Source: Mesorhabditis belari
Lineage: Eukaryota; Nematoda; Chromadorea; Rhabditida; Rhabditidae
DNA: 64,000 nt
NCBI GenBank assembly: GCA_958450365.1
Contig: CAUEEP010000749.1
Coordinates: 62,001 to 126,000 of the forward strand
Reading direction: 5' to 3'
Each line of letters begins with the position of its first letter. Position 1 is the stretch's first letter. This document shows positions 53,256 to 64,000 of the stretch, in pieces. Both the position numbers and the translations under genes were made by a program. Below the pieces are notes generated by a model. The model had not been told where the DNA came from and made no database searches. It worked only from the letters and a program-made list of their open reading frames with translations.

Positions 53256-55695
53256 TTAGTCATTTTTTTTCGGGCAACCAGTGAGGAGGATACATTCGCC
53301 GGCCTGACGGACGAAACCCGGCTTGCACTTACAACCTTGGAAACACTCCATGGTGCACACCTAAAGAGAGGAAAATAGGGGTATTGGATAGGAAACACAG
53401 GAAGAATATGGCTGATTTGGGGGATACGACTTGAGCTATGAGGATTGAGTGCAACTATTAGCTATTAGGTTCCAATATGGTTCCAATATGGTTCCAATAT
53501 GGTTCCAATATGGTTGCAATATGGTTCCAATATGGTTCCAATATGATTGCAATATGGTTGCAATATGGTTTCCATATCGCTCCAATATCGTTCCAATATG
53601 GTTGCAATATGGTTGCAATATGGTTCCCATGTGGTTCCAATATGGTTGCAATATGGTTGCAATATGGTTCCAATATGATTGCAATATGATTGCAATATGG
53701 TTGCAATATGGCTGCAATATGGTTGCAATATGATTGCAATATGGTTGCAATATGGTGCAATATGGTGCAATATGGTGCAATATGGTTGCAATATGGTTGC
53801 AATATGGTTGCAATATGGTTGCAATATGGTTGCAATATGGTTGCAATATGGTTCCAATATGGTTGCAATATGGTTGCAATATGGTTGCAATATGGTTGCA
53901 ATATGATTGCAATATGATTGCAATATGGTTGCAATATGGTTTCCATATCGCTCCAATATCGTTCCAATATCGTTCCAATATCGTTCCTATCGTAGTTTTC
54001 AAAATGGAATTTCTTTAAAACGAAAGCACCAATTTAAATACATTTTTCTCTACTATTTTCTACTTAATTTAATTTAATTTTTTTGTTTCCGGTAAAATAT
54101 TGAAATTTTCATCAATTAAAGTGTTGTCGGCCACTTTTTGAGTGTTAAAAAAGTTTTTCTTTTGGTTAAGAAGTTTCAATCGCCGATTGCTAGATCTTAT
54201 TGTTTTAAGATCCTTTTGCTTCTTTTGTTAGCTGTTAGCTGTTAGCTTGACCTAGCAAGTTTTGCTTGCCTATACGACTATTAAAAGCCACTCTTTTTTT
54301 TCCGTTCTGACAAAGAAACTCACAGTGGGGACGGGTTTATCGCAAGTTCCCTCACAGCGAGAAGCACACGGCCCAACCCAGTGCTCGTTCTCACCACATT
54401 CTGAAATCATTCAGCGAGTTGAGCTTAAAATTCTATGGATTCGATAGGGAAATGGTTTTTATTGTGCACACAAACTTTCGATGTCCGAGAAATTTACCAG
54501 ACAGCACACGCAAACAAGTTTTGAAAGGGAGATGTTGAATATACTTTTCTTCTATCTAATTTTTCGCAATTCCGTCACTCACCATTTTCATTTGGACGCT
54601 CTGTCGTGCTCATTGTCGTGCATTTTGGCCCAGTTGGCGTCTCGATACAGGGGCCCTCGGCACAGCGAACATTCGCACAGGTGAGTGGCGGACGGGACTC
54701 TGGAAAGGAATGATGAAAATAGGAGAAATTGGCAAGCATTTTATTGAAAAGCCAAGAAAGCTAAGAGAAATGGTGAACCGCACAGGTTGCTAGTTTGAAG
54801 CTAATCTCAGTCTCCTATAGGATAGGTTTTTTTTTCTGTTTCACTAGGAACGATTTTCTTTGAAGCAAACGCTTTCCAAAGCAAAATTCTAAATGGCTCG
54901 TGTTGGGGACTCTATTGTTAGAAAGAAACAACGTTTATGGATAATTTAAACTCAATAACGTGTACTCGAATGGGGAAACTTGGGTAGGGAAAATTGTACA
55001 TTTAAAATTAATATTATTTATATTCATATTCTAGTTATTCAATATATTGGGTTGGTGAATTGAAAACTGCGGGCTATTGTCATATGTGACAGTTTGAGCA
55101 CTTTCTTCAAAAGAAACCCATTTTGATGTCAATAGAAAAGTTGTAGAGAATCAAAAATCAAGCTTATGTCCAAATTTTCAGAACGATTCAAAAACTGGTT
55201 TTCAAGAAATGCGAAATTTACGAATTTTCACAAAACTTGCATTTTAAGCGAAACTACTAAGTGTATCTTTTTGGAAATTTGGCTATAAGCCCAATTTTTG
55301 ATTCTCTACAACTTTTCTATTGACATCAAAATGGGTTTCTTTTGAAGAAAGTGCTCAAACTGGGACATCTCCAGTCCTCGATTTTTGAGTCTCACACTTG
55401 TCTCGCACACAAACCAAAATCCTACTACGAAAGAGGAATCCGCAAATTGCCTGTAAAATGGGCAGAAGTCGTCAATAATAATGGAAATTATTTGGAATGA
55501 ATTCATGGTTTTATGTTCAATAAATTTTAGTTCAAAGTCCGGCAGTTTTCAATTCACCAACCCAATATAAAGTATAAATCCAAGAATCTTATCAAAATAT
55601 AAGAATAGTACCAGTTTAAACCAACTTTTCTTCTTATCTTCCCCTTGAGCCAGGGCTAGAGCCAATATGAAGCAGAATACGATGAGAAGTTTCAT
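53256..55695 (-). CDS. Secreted TIL-domain (trypsin-inhibitor-like) protease inhibitor, 4 exons, 122 aa
   Basis: Exons 55626-55695, 54583-54699, 54324-54400 and 53256-53360; phases agree throughout (369 nt including TGA/TAA-type stop at 53256-53258). Exon 1 encodes a signal peptide (MKLLIVFCFILALALAQG). Exon 2 holds a short four-cysteine motif (CANVRCAEGPC...KC), which is common in nematode secreted proteins. Exons 3 and 4 form one TIL domain with ten cysteines: CGENEHWVGPCASRCEGTC, then VCTMECFQGCKC...GEC...GC. In this family the reactive bond lies between cysteines 5 and 6, here T-M-E, so P1 is probably Met; that suggests chymotrypsin- or elastase-like targets rather than trypsin. Intron 3 carries an 11-bp minisatellite. 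Intron 1 carries a mariner remnant. An alternative exon 4b lies downstream. Confidence 0.85.
53467..53992. repeat. 11-bp minisatellite GGTTGCAATAT / GGTTCCAATAT
   Basis: About 47 units of GGTT(G/C)CAATAT with TTCC, GATT and 10-bp GGTGCAATAT variants. A 36-bp CGCTCCAATATCGTTCC block marks both ends (53578 and 53948). The unit length is not a multiple of 3 and lacks stops, so long ORFs appear in all frames on both strands; none is a gene. Located in intron 3 of the TIL gene. Confidence 0.95.
55043..55567 (+). mobile_element. Mariner remnant in intron 1 of the TIL gene
   Basis: Ends TTGGGTTGGTGAATTGAAAACT / AGTTTTCAATTCACCAACCCAA. Inside, a plus-strand fragment reads SYYERGIRKLPVKWAEVVNN, the C-terminal signature of mariner transposases (55410-55500). 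An inverted pair (AAGAAAGTGCTCAAACTG) suggests internal rearrangement. Confidence 0.8.
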
Positions 55696-56220
55696 TTTTC
55701 CTCTTGAAAGTGGGAATTCCGGTCATTTATATAGTGTTTCTGGGGAGAATCGGGGGAAAAATTTACTCACATAGTACATTCGACGAGTTTCTCTGGCGAA
55801 ATAATTCCCCATTGTTGATTTCGGCGATTGAAAAATATCGGCTCTCCTGCCTGTCTGCTTTGCCCTTTTGCTCTTGTGAACCTATGTAAATATTCAAATA
55901 AAGCTATCAAAAATCGTGTTTTCAAAAGTGTTTTGAAATCCCTATTTACAACATGAACAAGATAATAAGCTTATTCATAGGGTTGTACCTGGGATGAACC
56001 AATATACCCGTGTTTTTCACAGAAAAATGAATTATTCAAAACAGTTACTGTATCGCTGTGTGCCATTTTGTCCGTCCTTCTGTCTGTGACGCTTCAGATC
56101 TCAGCCGCCTGTGGGTAAAATAAGCTGGGGTTGGTGTTGTTGGATAGAGGGCCTAGACAGGGGCATTTCCCTCAGGACAGCTTCCCACAAAATAGAAACC
56201 GAAGTTCCGCGACGCTAGGG
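55696..56220. other. No supported gene; upstream region of the TIL gene
   Basis: Contains no recognisable ORF. The plus ORF at 55704-55889 is not supported. Confidence 0.35.
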
Positions 56221-56224
56221 GGGG

Positions 56225-56256
<32 letters not shown>

Positions 56257-56317
56257 AAAAAAAAGGAGGAGAAAAAAAAGAAAAAAAAAAAAAGAGAAGA
56301 AAAAGGAAAGGAGGGGG

Positions 56318-56387
<70 letters not shown>

Positions 56388-56432
56388 AAAAAGAAAAAAA
56401 AGAAAGAAAAAGAAAAAGGAAAAGAAGAAAGG

Positions 56433-56464
<32 letters not shown>

Positions 56465-56470
56465 AAAAAG

Positions 56471-56555
<85 letters not shown>

Positions 56556-56557
56556 AG

Positions 56558-56595
<38 letters not shown>

Positions 56596-56610
56596 AGAGA
56601 AGGGAAAAAA

Positions 56611-56661
<51 letters not shown>

Positions 56662-56663
56662 AG

Positions 56664-56696
<33 letters not shown>

Positions 56697-56705
56697 ATAA
56701 AAAAG
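56221..56705. repeat. Polypurine (A/G only) tract of about 485 bp
   Basis: Almost pure A with scattered G and no pyrimidine until AATAAAA at the end. The Lys/Glu ORF over it is low complexity. Its length and gradient of G interruptions could reflect an assembly problem. Confidence 0.9.
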
Positions 56706-56953
56706 GAAAAAAGTAAATAACCTAATCCTCCTCTTGTGGGGGGTTTTGGTTGTTTTTTTTTTTTTCTTTTTCTGTTAATTAATTACTATGTTTCTTAAGG
56801 TGACTTACGTGCGACTCAAATAAAAATGTTGTATTGTATTTTGGTACTCAATAACATGATTGTAAAGGTTTATTTACCGTTGAGATTAATATGAATGAGG
56901 GAGAATGAGAAAAAGCATGATGAACAATTGATGAAAGAGACATGAAGAGGTGC

Positions 56954-57523
56954 TCAGACTCTCAAATTGTACCACAACAGCTCACATCCATCCGAGCCGG
57001 CCATGAGCCACTCGAGGCTGAGCTCGACCTCCGTGAGAACGTTCAAATTCGAAATGACTCGTTTTGTCTCAAGAACGAACGGTGTGTCTTCCTCTCGACA
57101 TAGCATTTGGGCTGAGGACTCCGGTCCTTCGAATAAACACAACCAGGCATTCAGTCCAAAGACGAACTCTTCGCTTTCGAAGACATCAGGTAGAATCTGA
57201 TCGATTTGCGTCGAGGCCAATGATGTCACAGTATAACGTCTCCCTTCGTGCTCAAAGCCAGCAGAGTTACCATAGTCCGGGTTATCCCTCTGCTCGTTCA
57301 CAAGAAAATGTTCGAGTTTCATCGTAGAAACGAGGACGGCGCTCTGCTGATGGACGTCGATGTATTGAGCAACCCGTTCGCCCAGCCGTCGCCACTCTGT
57401 ATTCGTGTCACCAGTTTGCTGCTTGTTTCCGAGCACATCGATACAGTGAACATTCGGTTTCAATTTGATCTCTTTGTATCCATCTAGCACCGAGCTCCAA
57501 CTCCAATCAGCTGAGGACGTCAT
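56954..57523 (-). CDS. Intronless gene for a 189-aa protein, function unknown
   Basis: A long single-frame ORF with balanced composition (MTSSADWSWSSVLDGYKEIK... to ...DGCELLWYNLRV). There is no signal peptide, membrane segment or motif I recognise; acidic residues are common in the C-terminal half (ESEEFVFGL, TEVELSLEW). The ATG follows a TTTTTTAG acceptor by 24 nt (57547), consistent with trans-splicing or a small 5'UTR intron whose upstream exon ends at GCAAGCAG|GTGAGA near 57585. It lies 330 bp downstream of the glycine-zipper gene on the same strand, so co-transcription is possible. The plus-strand ORFs over it are shadows. Confidence 0.6.
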   Translation of the reverse strand: MTSSADWSWSSVLDGYKEIKLKPNVHCIDVLGNKQQTGDTNTEWRRLGERVAQYIDVHQQSAVLVSTMKLEHFLVNEQRDNPDYGNSAGFEHEGRRYTVTSLASTQIDQILPDVFESEEFVFGLNAWLCLFEGPESSAQMLCREEDTPFVLETKRVISNLNVLTEVELSLEWLMAGSDGCELLWYNLRV

Positions 57524-57539
57524 TCTCCACAGATTCCTT

Positions 57540-57650
57540 TAAAATCCTAAAAAACGATAGGCATTAGTTCCTCTCATAGTCTCACCTGCTTGCTTCCACG
57601 TTTGGTTGTCGCAAACTTCAAAGAGCGAACGCTTGCCTCGTTTACTCCTA
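57540..57650 (-). other. Possible 5'UTR exon and 39-43 nt intron upstream of the 189-aa gene
   Basis: CAAGCAG|GTGAGACTATG (donor near 57586) and CGTTTTTTAG|GATTTTAAAGG (acceptor near 57547) bracket a very small intron. The join carries in-frame stops before the ATG, so it would be non-coding. Confidence 0.35.
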
Positions 57651-57851
57651 CTAAATTTTGTTAAGAACTCTTTGGTCAAAGAAATTAGGTAAACGAGTGA
57701 CTCGATCTGACGAGCATAACACAGAAGTTTGAATATTAAGTAGTATTGAATATTAGTAATTTACACTTTATTCCATAAAAGCCTGGAAAACATACACAAA
57801 GAAAATGCCAAACGTTCTTTATAATAAAAATATGGTAGCAACAAATGATCA

Positions 57852-59210
57852 CTATTTCCAGGTGTAGTTGAAAAAAGGAAGTTTAATGCCAAAGCCGTCA
57901 TCGCGTGCAGAAAACCCAAAGCCTAGGACCGACATTTGAACACCGTGTTCATCTGCTTGCACTCCTGTGTCCACATTCAGGCCCACGCCCATTCTTCCAT
58001 TGACCGTTTCTTCCTCAACCCACATCACTTTGCCTTCTACACCGACATCGAGTCCCTTGTTGCTGACACCGGCGTTGGCTCCCACTTTTCCGTAAGACAA
58101 GCTATTGTCGCTCCCTTCGTTCTTCATCTCGAAAAGGGCTGCTCGTGCTCCGACCTCCACACCCTTGCCCAGGAAGAAATTCCCCTCAATGGGCAGGACC
58201 TCGCCACGCTCTTTCTCACCAAAGTCGATCAGTGAACTTTGCAACTCGGTGGCAATACCGTCGTCATCGCAGCGAAAGTTCTGCACGATGGACGCGCCCA
58301 ATCCCGATCCAGCAACCGCTCCAAGCATACCGCCAGCAACGGCTCCAGCCACGGCACCCACAGGGCCTCCAACGGCTCCAACCATTGCTCCTCCCTGGGC
58401 ACCCGCATATCCTAGAGCCGCTCCTCCAATCCATTCTCCACCGATGCACAGACCCGTGAGAATCGTTTTTTTCCCAGGGTGGCGCTTGCAGTCGTGGGCG
58501 TCTTCGAGAAGGATTTTAGCGAAGTCGCGTGCCTTTTTTTGTCAGTCATCTCATTTGGGGAGCACCCTCTCAAATCCTCCTCCAAGCAATCGATCATGTG
58601 CTCCAGGCCTTCGATTTCGCTGTCGATGTCGATTTCATCGTAAATCGATTTGGCGATTCGGATACCAGAGGCCACTATCGAGACAACGAGCAACACTTTC
58701 CCAGTCACCTGAATATTGGGTATAGGTTTTCCTGGATTTCTCGTCACCAACCTTTAAAACTTTTTGGGTTTTAGCCGCAGCATTGACGGCGCCCTGTGGG
58801 ACTGGGATGTGCGGGTTGGCCCTGTTCGAAACACCGTTTGGATCGATGCAAATTCGAGAAAAGTCCGATCGTGTGCCTGGACTTGGATTATTGAATCGAA
58901 TGACGTTTCCACCTGAAAAATTCACAACGTTGCACAGACTGGAAAATTTACGTGGTCAATTTCCTTTCAGTTCTCTTTCAGTGCAAAATAGGCGAACCAT
59001 TAACTTACCAGCAGGGTTCCCATCTGCTCCAATTCTTCCCAGAGTCGTGTCCCGAATCCCGGCCACCGTGGTACTGTTCAGCATCCTATCGGGGATGAGC
59101 TTGAATCGTGTCTGCATTGCCTTCGACAATTGCAACTTCTTCGACAAATGATCGAATTTCTTGACATAGCAGTTGCGTTTGTCACGAGTCGTCTCCGCTC
59201 TTCGTTGCAT
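57852..59210 (-). CDS. Glycine-zipper protein gene, 3 exons, frame broken in an A7 run
   Basis: Exons 59009-59210 (MQRRAETTRDKRNCYVKKFD...), 58752-58912 and 57852-58708; the last intron is 43 nt. Phases agree. The protein would be about 406 aa. Features in order: a basic coiled N-terminus; GTRSDFSRICIDPNG; a hydrophobic segment (GKVLLVVSIVASGIRIA); an acidic helix; a long Gly/Ala zipper (about 60 residues, e.g. GGAMVGAVGGPVGAVAGAVA); and a repetitive beta-like Gly/Val-rich C-terminus ending PFFNYTWK. The hydrophobic zipper suggests membrane association. At 58534-58540 a run of seven A (minus strand) separates the frames: one extra A, or a -1 slip, is needed to join ...SPNEMTDKK to ARDFAKILLEDAHDC. 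This could be a sequencing error, a recent null allele or recoding. I do not recognise the family. Confidence 0.6.
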
Positions 59211-59284
59211 CTTTTGGACTAGTCTAAATTTGTTTTACTGAATAGATTAAAGAAAAGAAAGCAGGAATTTTGGGAAAAAAGATT

Positions 59285-59352
59285 TGGAGAGGAGGATTGT
59301 ACCGTCAACCTTCCGCTTTCCGGGCAGCTCTTCCACCCATCGAGCTATTGGG
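59285..59352 (-). pseudogene. tRNA-derived SINE-like fragment
   Basis: Minus strand AATAGCTCGATGGGTGGAAGAGC ... GACGGTACAATCCTCC with the GCCCGGAAAGCGGAAGGT anticodon-region word seen in the 28394 copy. More diverged than the others; a tail piece (CGAGCTATTCGA...CAGACAAGAAAGGAG) recurs at 59708-59750. Confidence 0.5.
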
Positions 59353-60249
59353 AACTGTTCATTTCGCCGCGCTTTTGCAGAATGGTAGCACATGTTTTCT
59401 TGCATAAGCAATATTTGTCGAATTTGATTACAGGTTCGGATTCAGAGTTAAATTCTACACTTATAGGTGTCTTTCCATAACATTTGGTTAAGTCGTTTTT
59501 CGAAAGCTTTGATTTTGTTCACAATTTTCGAAATTTTGAGCTTTTTGGCTCCCAGTCGAGTTATGAGAAAAGAGCTGAGCCAAATTTTATAAAAATACAT
59601 CCATAAGTGTAGAGTTTAACCTTGAGTCCAAATCTGAAAGATTTGCTAAATATTGGTCTCAAAAAAACTTATGCTATCATTCTCAAATGGTGAAATGAAC
59701 CTCAACCCGAGCTATTCGACTCTTGTTTTCCCAGACAAGAAAGGAGAATAAGAGAAGTAATACAAGAAAAGTTGAAGGAGAAAGTATAAGAAATAATTGT
59801 AAGTGGTAGTTAACTTTATAGTGATCCTGTTTCGGCTCTAATCATAGTCAGGTTTGTCGTCAGCCTAGCCAACCTCAGTAGGAAACTGGCGCGCAAGGTT
59901 GAAAAGTATACGCTTTTTGGTAAAAGAAAAAGAACGGAAAAGTAAGGAAGAAGGGAAAGATCGAAAATAAAGTCAAAATTATTGGAAAAAATGAAACTTG
60001 GAGGAATCAATGAAAGCAAAAATGCTTGACGTTGTTTGATATGAGAGATTAGACTGCAAAGTAGTTGAAAGAAAGAGCAAAACCAGTGATGAGAAGGGTT
60101 AAAGTTGTTTGTTTGTTTGTTATTGTTACCCTAAAGTCTCGAGTATAAGTTCATCCGAGTATAAGTTCTGCCTAATTCATCGCTTTATTGCTTTGAATTA
60201 CTTTTGTTGGGTTTTATACATTTTATTGTTATATAAACTTATTATTGTT
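59353..60249. other. No supported gene
   Basis: AT-rich. An inverted pair around 59450-59600 (TAAATTCTACACTTATAGGTG / CATAAGTGTAGAGTTTAA) hints at a degenerate foldback. Confidence 0.4.
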
Positions 60250-60384
60250 CTTGGGGCGGGATACTACAGGGTGCAGCCTATCACCATTGCTATTTGTTAT
60301 GTGCATGGATACACCAGACGATAGTGTTGAAGAAGACGCTGGAAAGCACTCTTCGACCGTCGACGTGGACTTGGCCGGATGAAG
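60250..60384 (+). pseudogene. Reverse-transcriptase fragment
   Basis: One frame reads DTTGCSLSPLLFVMCMDTPD, matching the RT block (R)QGC(S/P)LSPLLF...D of non-LTR retrotransposons. The frame ends at TGA 20 codons later and no other RT block is visible. A GC-rich stretch (60370-60460) follows. Confidence 0.5.
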
Positions 60385-60948
60385 AGGCCAGGGAGGGCCA
60401 AAGACGAGCACCGGAGAGGGAGGGCGGAGCGCCGAGCACGCCCGGGCAACAAACAGCATAAAATTGCATAACCCCAAAAATTTCATTATTGTCCAAAAGA
60501 AAAATATGTGCAGGGGGCGAATCGCACACCGCACCGAGAGCCGTAATTTGCGGATGTACGATGCACAAAGGGGACGCCCGAAATGAATCGATCGATGTTA
60601 TTTTGATTGCAAAATAAATTTCAAAAAGGCTATCTTTGCCGCTTTTTCCCCGTTGAGCAAGAAAATTCGTGAATAGAAAGGACTTATACAAAGAAGGAAA
60701 ACAGAGACGAATTAAATTCATTGAGCAATTACTTAAACGTTGCAGGCAGAAAACTTCTGCCGTAAATATTAAGTGTATGCATAAGTAATGGCGCATCGCA
60801 AAAATGCAATTTCTCAAAAAGTATACATGAGAGAAACCTGTACCCGTTTTAAAAATAACCTATGAAATACTGCCGACCTTTATCGATGAAATTTTGCATA
60901 TGTGCGTGCATCCATCGACTGCATAGTGCAAGGTGGTGAGTGCACATC

Positions 60949-61061
60949 CGAGAGCGGCCGGCGAGAACACCCTCGATTCCTCCTTGTGGTTCTCAACCAA
61001 CAAACGAACTGTGAAATCCAAGCTCATCTCTGCAAATATTCAATTAAAAGTATTTCAGTGA
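60949..61061 (+). CDS. Possible exon with a Kazal-like cysteine pattern
   Basis: After a CATAG acceptor the frame reads QGGECTSESGRREH... then NQQTNCEIQAHLCKYSIK before a GTATTT donor. The N-x-x-T-N-C-E-x-Q-x-H-x-C segment resembles the second half of a Kazal domain, but the first-half cysteines are not all present. Possibly part of a plus-strand gene continuing at 61996 and 62435. Confidence 0.3.
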
Positions 61062-61574
61062 CAATAAAATTCAAAGAAACTGATTAGAGTTAGTAACTAA
61101 CTCTCTTATCTAACACCTTTAGATTTAGCAACCCTGTTTTAAAATAATTTGACACGAAAACTAAGGCGAAGTAACAAGAAGATCGCGCCATTTTAGATTT
61201 TTTAGATTTGCGTTTTAGTTAAAGGGAATTGGTTAAGTTGAGCTTATACGGCATGTCTGAGCGGATTCAAAACAATGAAGTGGAAGGAGCCGAAAAGAAA
61301 ACGAAATAAAACCGTATTAGAATTTTAAACCACAAACTATGGGCAAACAATATAAAAATGAGGGAACGAACGAGGGGAGAGAAAGTACTTTAAAAGCGCA
61401 CCACAAAAATATAATAGATTTTACGAAGGGGGGAGAAAACTTAGCGGCACTCGGCATAAAAACTCGACAAAGTTTCCGATTCCAGCATGGAATGAAGGAA
61501 AATTAAAAGAATCGCAAAAGGGGAATTTTTGTGCGGGTTACGGTAGCGCATCTACGCTTTAGAAGCGCGCTGCG

Positions 61575-62225
61575 CCGCTTTCACTTTCACGGTTTCAGTT
61601 ATCACAGAGCATTTATATTAGCCAAGTGCTACCAAAAGTTTATTCATAGAGATCAAGAAAACCATAGGAAAACACAAAACACTTTTCTTCTCGTTCCTCC
61701 AGCTCAGAAATGCTAGGGTATGCTCATGAAAAGCTAGGATGTGAAGTGCTTCTCTGTTGAAATAACTAGAATAAGAGTTAACCAGCAAAACCTTGTCCAC
61801 TTAAAACTTTTGCAAGCACTAAAAAGCCTCGGGTGGTCTTTGTGGTGTTACAAATCTCGGTTCGTAGCAAACACCTATTATTAATAGAATATTAATCTTA
61901 AATAGATGGACTAACTGATCACTTCAATACCTCTCATATATTTTTCTCTTTCTAAAGCTTTTTTTACACGAACTTATGAATTTCAGGCTGGCTTCAAAGT
62001 GAATTGTTCTTTGTGTCAGGGATCTGCTCATGTTCGCGAGCTTGATAACCAGTCAGCAATTTTCTCGGAAAAGTGGCTAAGCTGGAGGAACAAGAAAAGA
62101 AGTGTTTCGCGCTTTCCCATGGTTTGTGTTTATATTTTCCTATGGCTTTTTTGATCTCTATGAATAAACTCTTAATAACACTTGGCTAATATAAAGACTC
62201 TATGATAACTGAAACTTCCCATCAC
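61575..62225. mobile_element. Foldback with arms of about 125 bp
   Basis: TTTCAGTTATCACAGAGCATTTATATTAGCC...GTTCCTCCAGCT on the left is mirrored by AGCTGGAGGAAC...GGCTAATATAAAGACTC on the right, about 380 bp apart. Confidence 0.8.
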
Positions 62226-62507
62226 AATTGAAACTGCTTAACGACAACTTGAAACTTTTTGATAAATTGAACTCTAAGCTTTTGCCTGCTCTCTAGAATT
62301 TCGGACGAAAAAAACTTTAACCTTATTAGCTTTGTAAATTGGACTAGGAAAAACCGATGTATTTATGAATCCATGCACTGCTAGCGGTTTTGTTGTATTG
62401 CCTATGTTTTGATGTTAGATCTGGTAATTTTCAGGAACTGATCGACTTTGTGAGCTGTGACGAGACACCAGACAAGTCATGTGCTTGTACGACCGATGAG
62501 GAATAGA
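61996..62507 (+). CDS. Possible last two exons of a small Cys-containing protein
   Basis: Acceptor GAATTTCAG then AGFKVNCSLCQGSAHVREL... (from 61996), and a second acceptor TTTTCAG then ELIDFVSCDETPDKSCACTT plus DEE-stop (62436-62507). Both are splice-bounded and less AT-rich, but the first exon's donor is obscured by the foldback right arm. No start was found. Confidence 0.3.
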
Positions 62508-63189
62508 TGAGATGTTGGGAGGTGTCTCCTGGATCAAACTCAAACTCAAGTCAAACTGTTTTTTCTCTTCTTTTTTGCTTCTGAACCAAGCCAACAGTTA
62601 TTTAATTGAGTTTTACTCCGAAAAAACATTCATTTACATTATTTGAGATCACATAAACTGCCAAGAAAGCTTGGATAAAAGCTTAGATAAGAGCTTGGAT
62701 AAGAGCTTAGATAAGAGATTGGAAAAGTGACGTTTCCTAGACATTGAAGACAAGATTTTGAGGATAAACTTTAAGAATAAGGCGCACTAAAAGCTTTAAA
62801 TTAAGTATAAGAAGGAGTACGTACTGCAAAATTCAAGTAGAGGAATATACTCGAAGTAATGGAATATATCTGAATTAGATACGGTAAACAAGTTCCTAGA
62901 ACATCGACTTCGAAGATAACCTCAACGATTAACAACCAAAATCTTGCTTGATTTGAAAGCAAGAGTTTGGGCATTACCCATTGGTATAACGAGAACAAGA
63001 CTTTTATAACATTTAATTGCGAAGATAGGCTAGTATCAGATTCGGATTAAGCAACCTTGTTTAGTCAGGAACATGAGTAAAACACTCTAAGTGAGATAAG
63101 GTACAGTATCAGACTTATAGTACACCAAATAAAAGTTGATGAGGCAAAACTCAATTAGCAGAAAATCAAAGTGAAGTGTCTATTGGACA
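62508..63189. other. No supported gene; short AAGCTTAGATAAGAG repeats at 62670-62725
   Basis: Four imperfect units of AGCTTGGATAAG/AGCTTAGATAAG. Otherwise AT-rich. Confidence 0.5.

Positions 63190-64000
<811 letters not shown>

Noticed and set aside
53436..54018. ORFs of up to 188 codons on both strands (CNHIATILQPY-like).
   Set aside because: Products of the stop-free 11-bp minisatellite in every frame.
56131..56700. 189-codon Lys/Glu-rich ORF.
   Set aside because: Encoded by the polypurine tract; no conserved start context or non-repeat domain.
58105..58725. 206-codon plus ORF, Pro/Ala/Ser-rich.
   Set aside because: Antisense shadow of the glycine-zipper exon.
60290..60817. 175-codon minus ORF.
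   Set aside because: No motif; overlaps the plus-strand RT fragment and a GC-rich patch, and reads through unrelated segments.

Overview
This window is eukaryotic nuclear DNA and looks like a rhabditid (Caenorhabditis-like) nematode. The introns are GT-AG with TTTTCAG or TTTTTAG acceptors, and several are only about 40-50 nt. The coding content is a nematode-expanded nuclear hormone receptor, a TIL-domain protease inhibitor and small orphan genes. TACGGTA-rich dispersed repeats and mariner and foldback transposons are abundant. I cannot name the species. Most long single-frame ORFs here are shadows of repeats; the real genes are split into short exons, so gene models below were built by hand from splice signals, reading phase and family motifs.

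Layout. 0-10 kb: mostly repeats, with a few weak exon candidates. 10.0-25.7 kb (minus): an 11-exon nuclear hormone receptor of about 397 aa whose introns are swollen by transposons. 25.8-34 kb: repeats, tRNA-derived elements, a GA microsatellite and a 16-bp minisatellite. 34.7-36.7 kb (minus): two joined exons of a membrane-protein-like gene beside a large foldback. 36.8-40 kb: mariner debris and foldbacks. 40.2-45.0 and 46.3-49.3 kb (minus): two tandem paralogues of a protein family I do not recognise, with mariner and Tigger-like elements in their introns. 52.4-55.7 kb (minus): a secreted TIL inhibitor with two alternative last exons. 56.95-59.2 kb (minus): an intronless 189-aa orphan gene and a glycine-zipper protein gene carrying a one-base frame break in an A7 run. 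60-62.5 kb: a reverse-transcriptase scrap and weak plus-strand exons. Two extreme purine or poly-A tracts lie at 56.2 and 63.2 kb.

All well-supported genes lie on the minus strand. They do not form an evident pathway. The shared theme is small exons surviving in a sea of palindromic elements. The most testable items are the TIL last-exon swap (Met versus Lys at the presumed reactive site), the transposon beside the donor of the last receptor intron, an exon fragment copied into the loop of a foldback, and two loci where a tRNA D-arm has been tandemly amplified.
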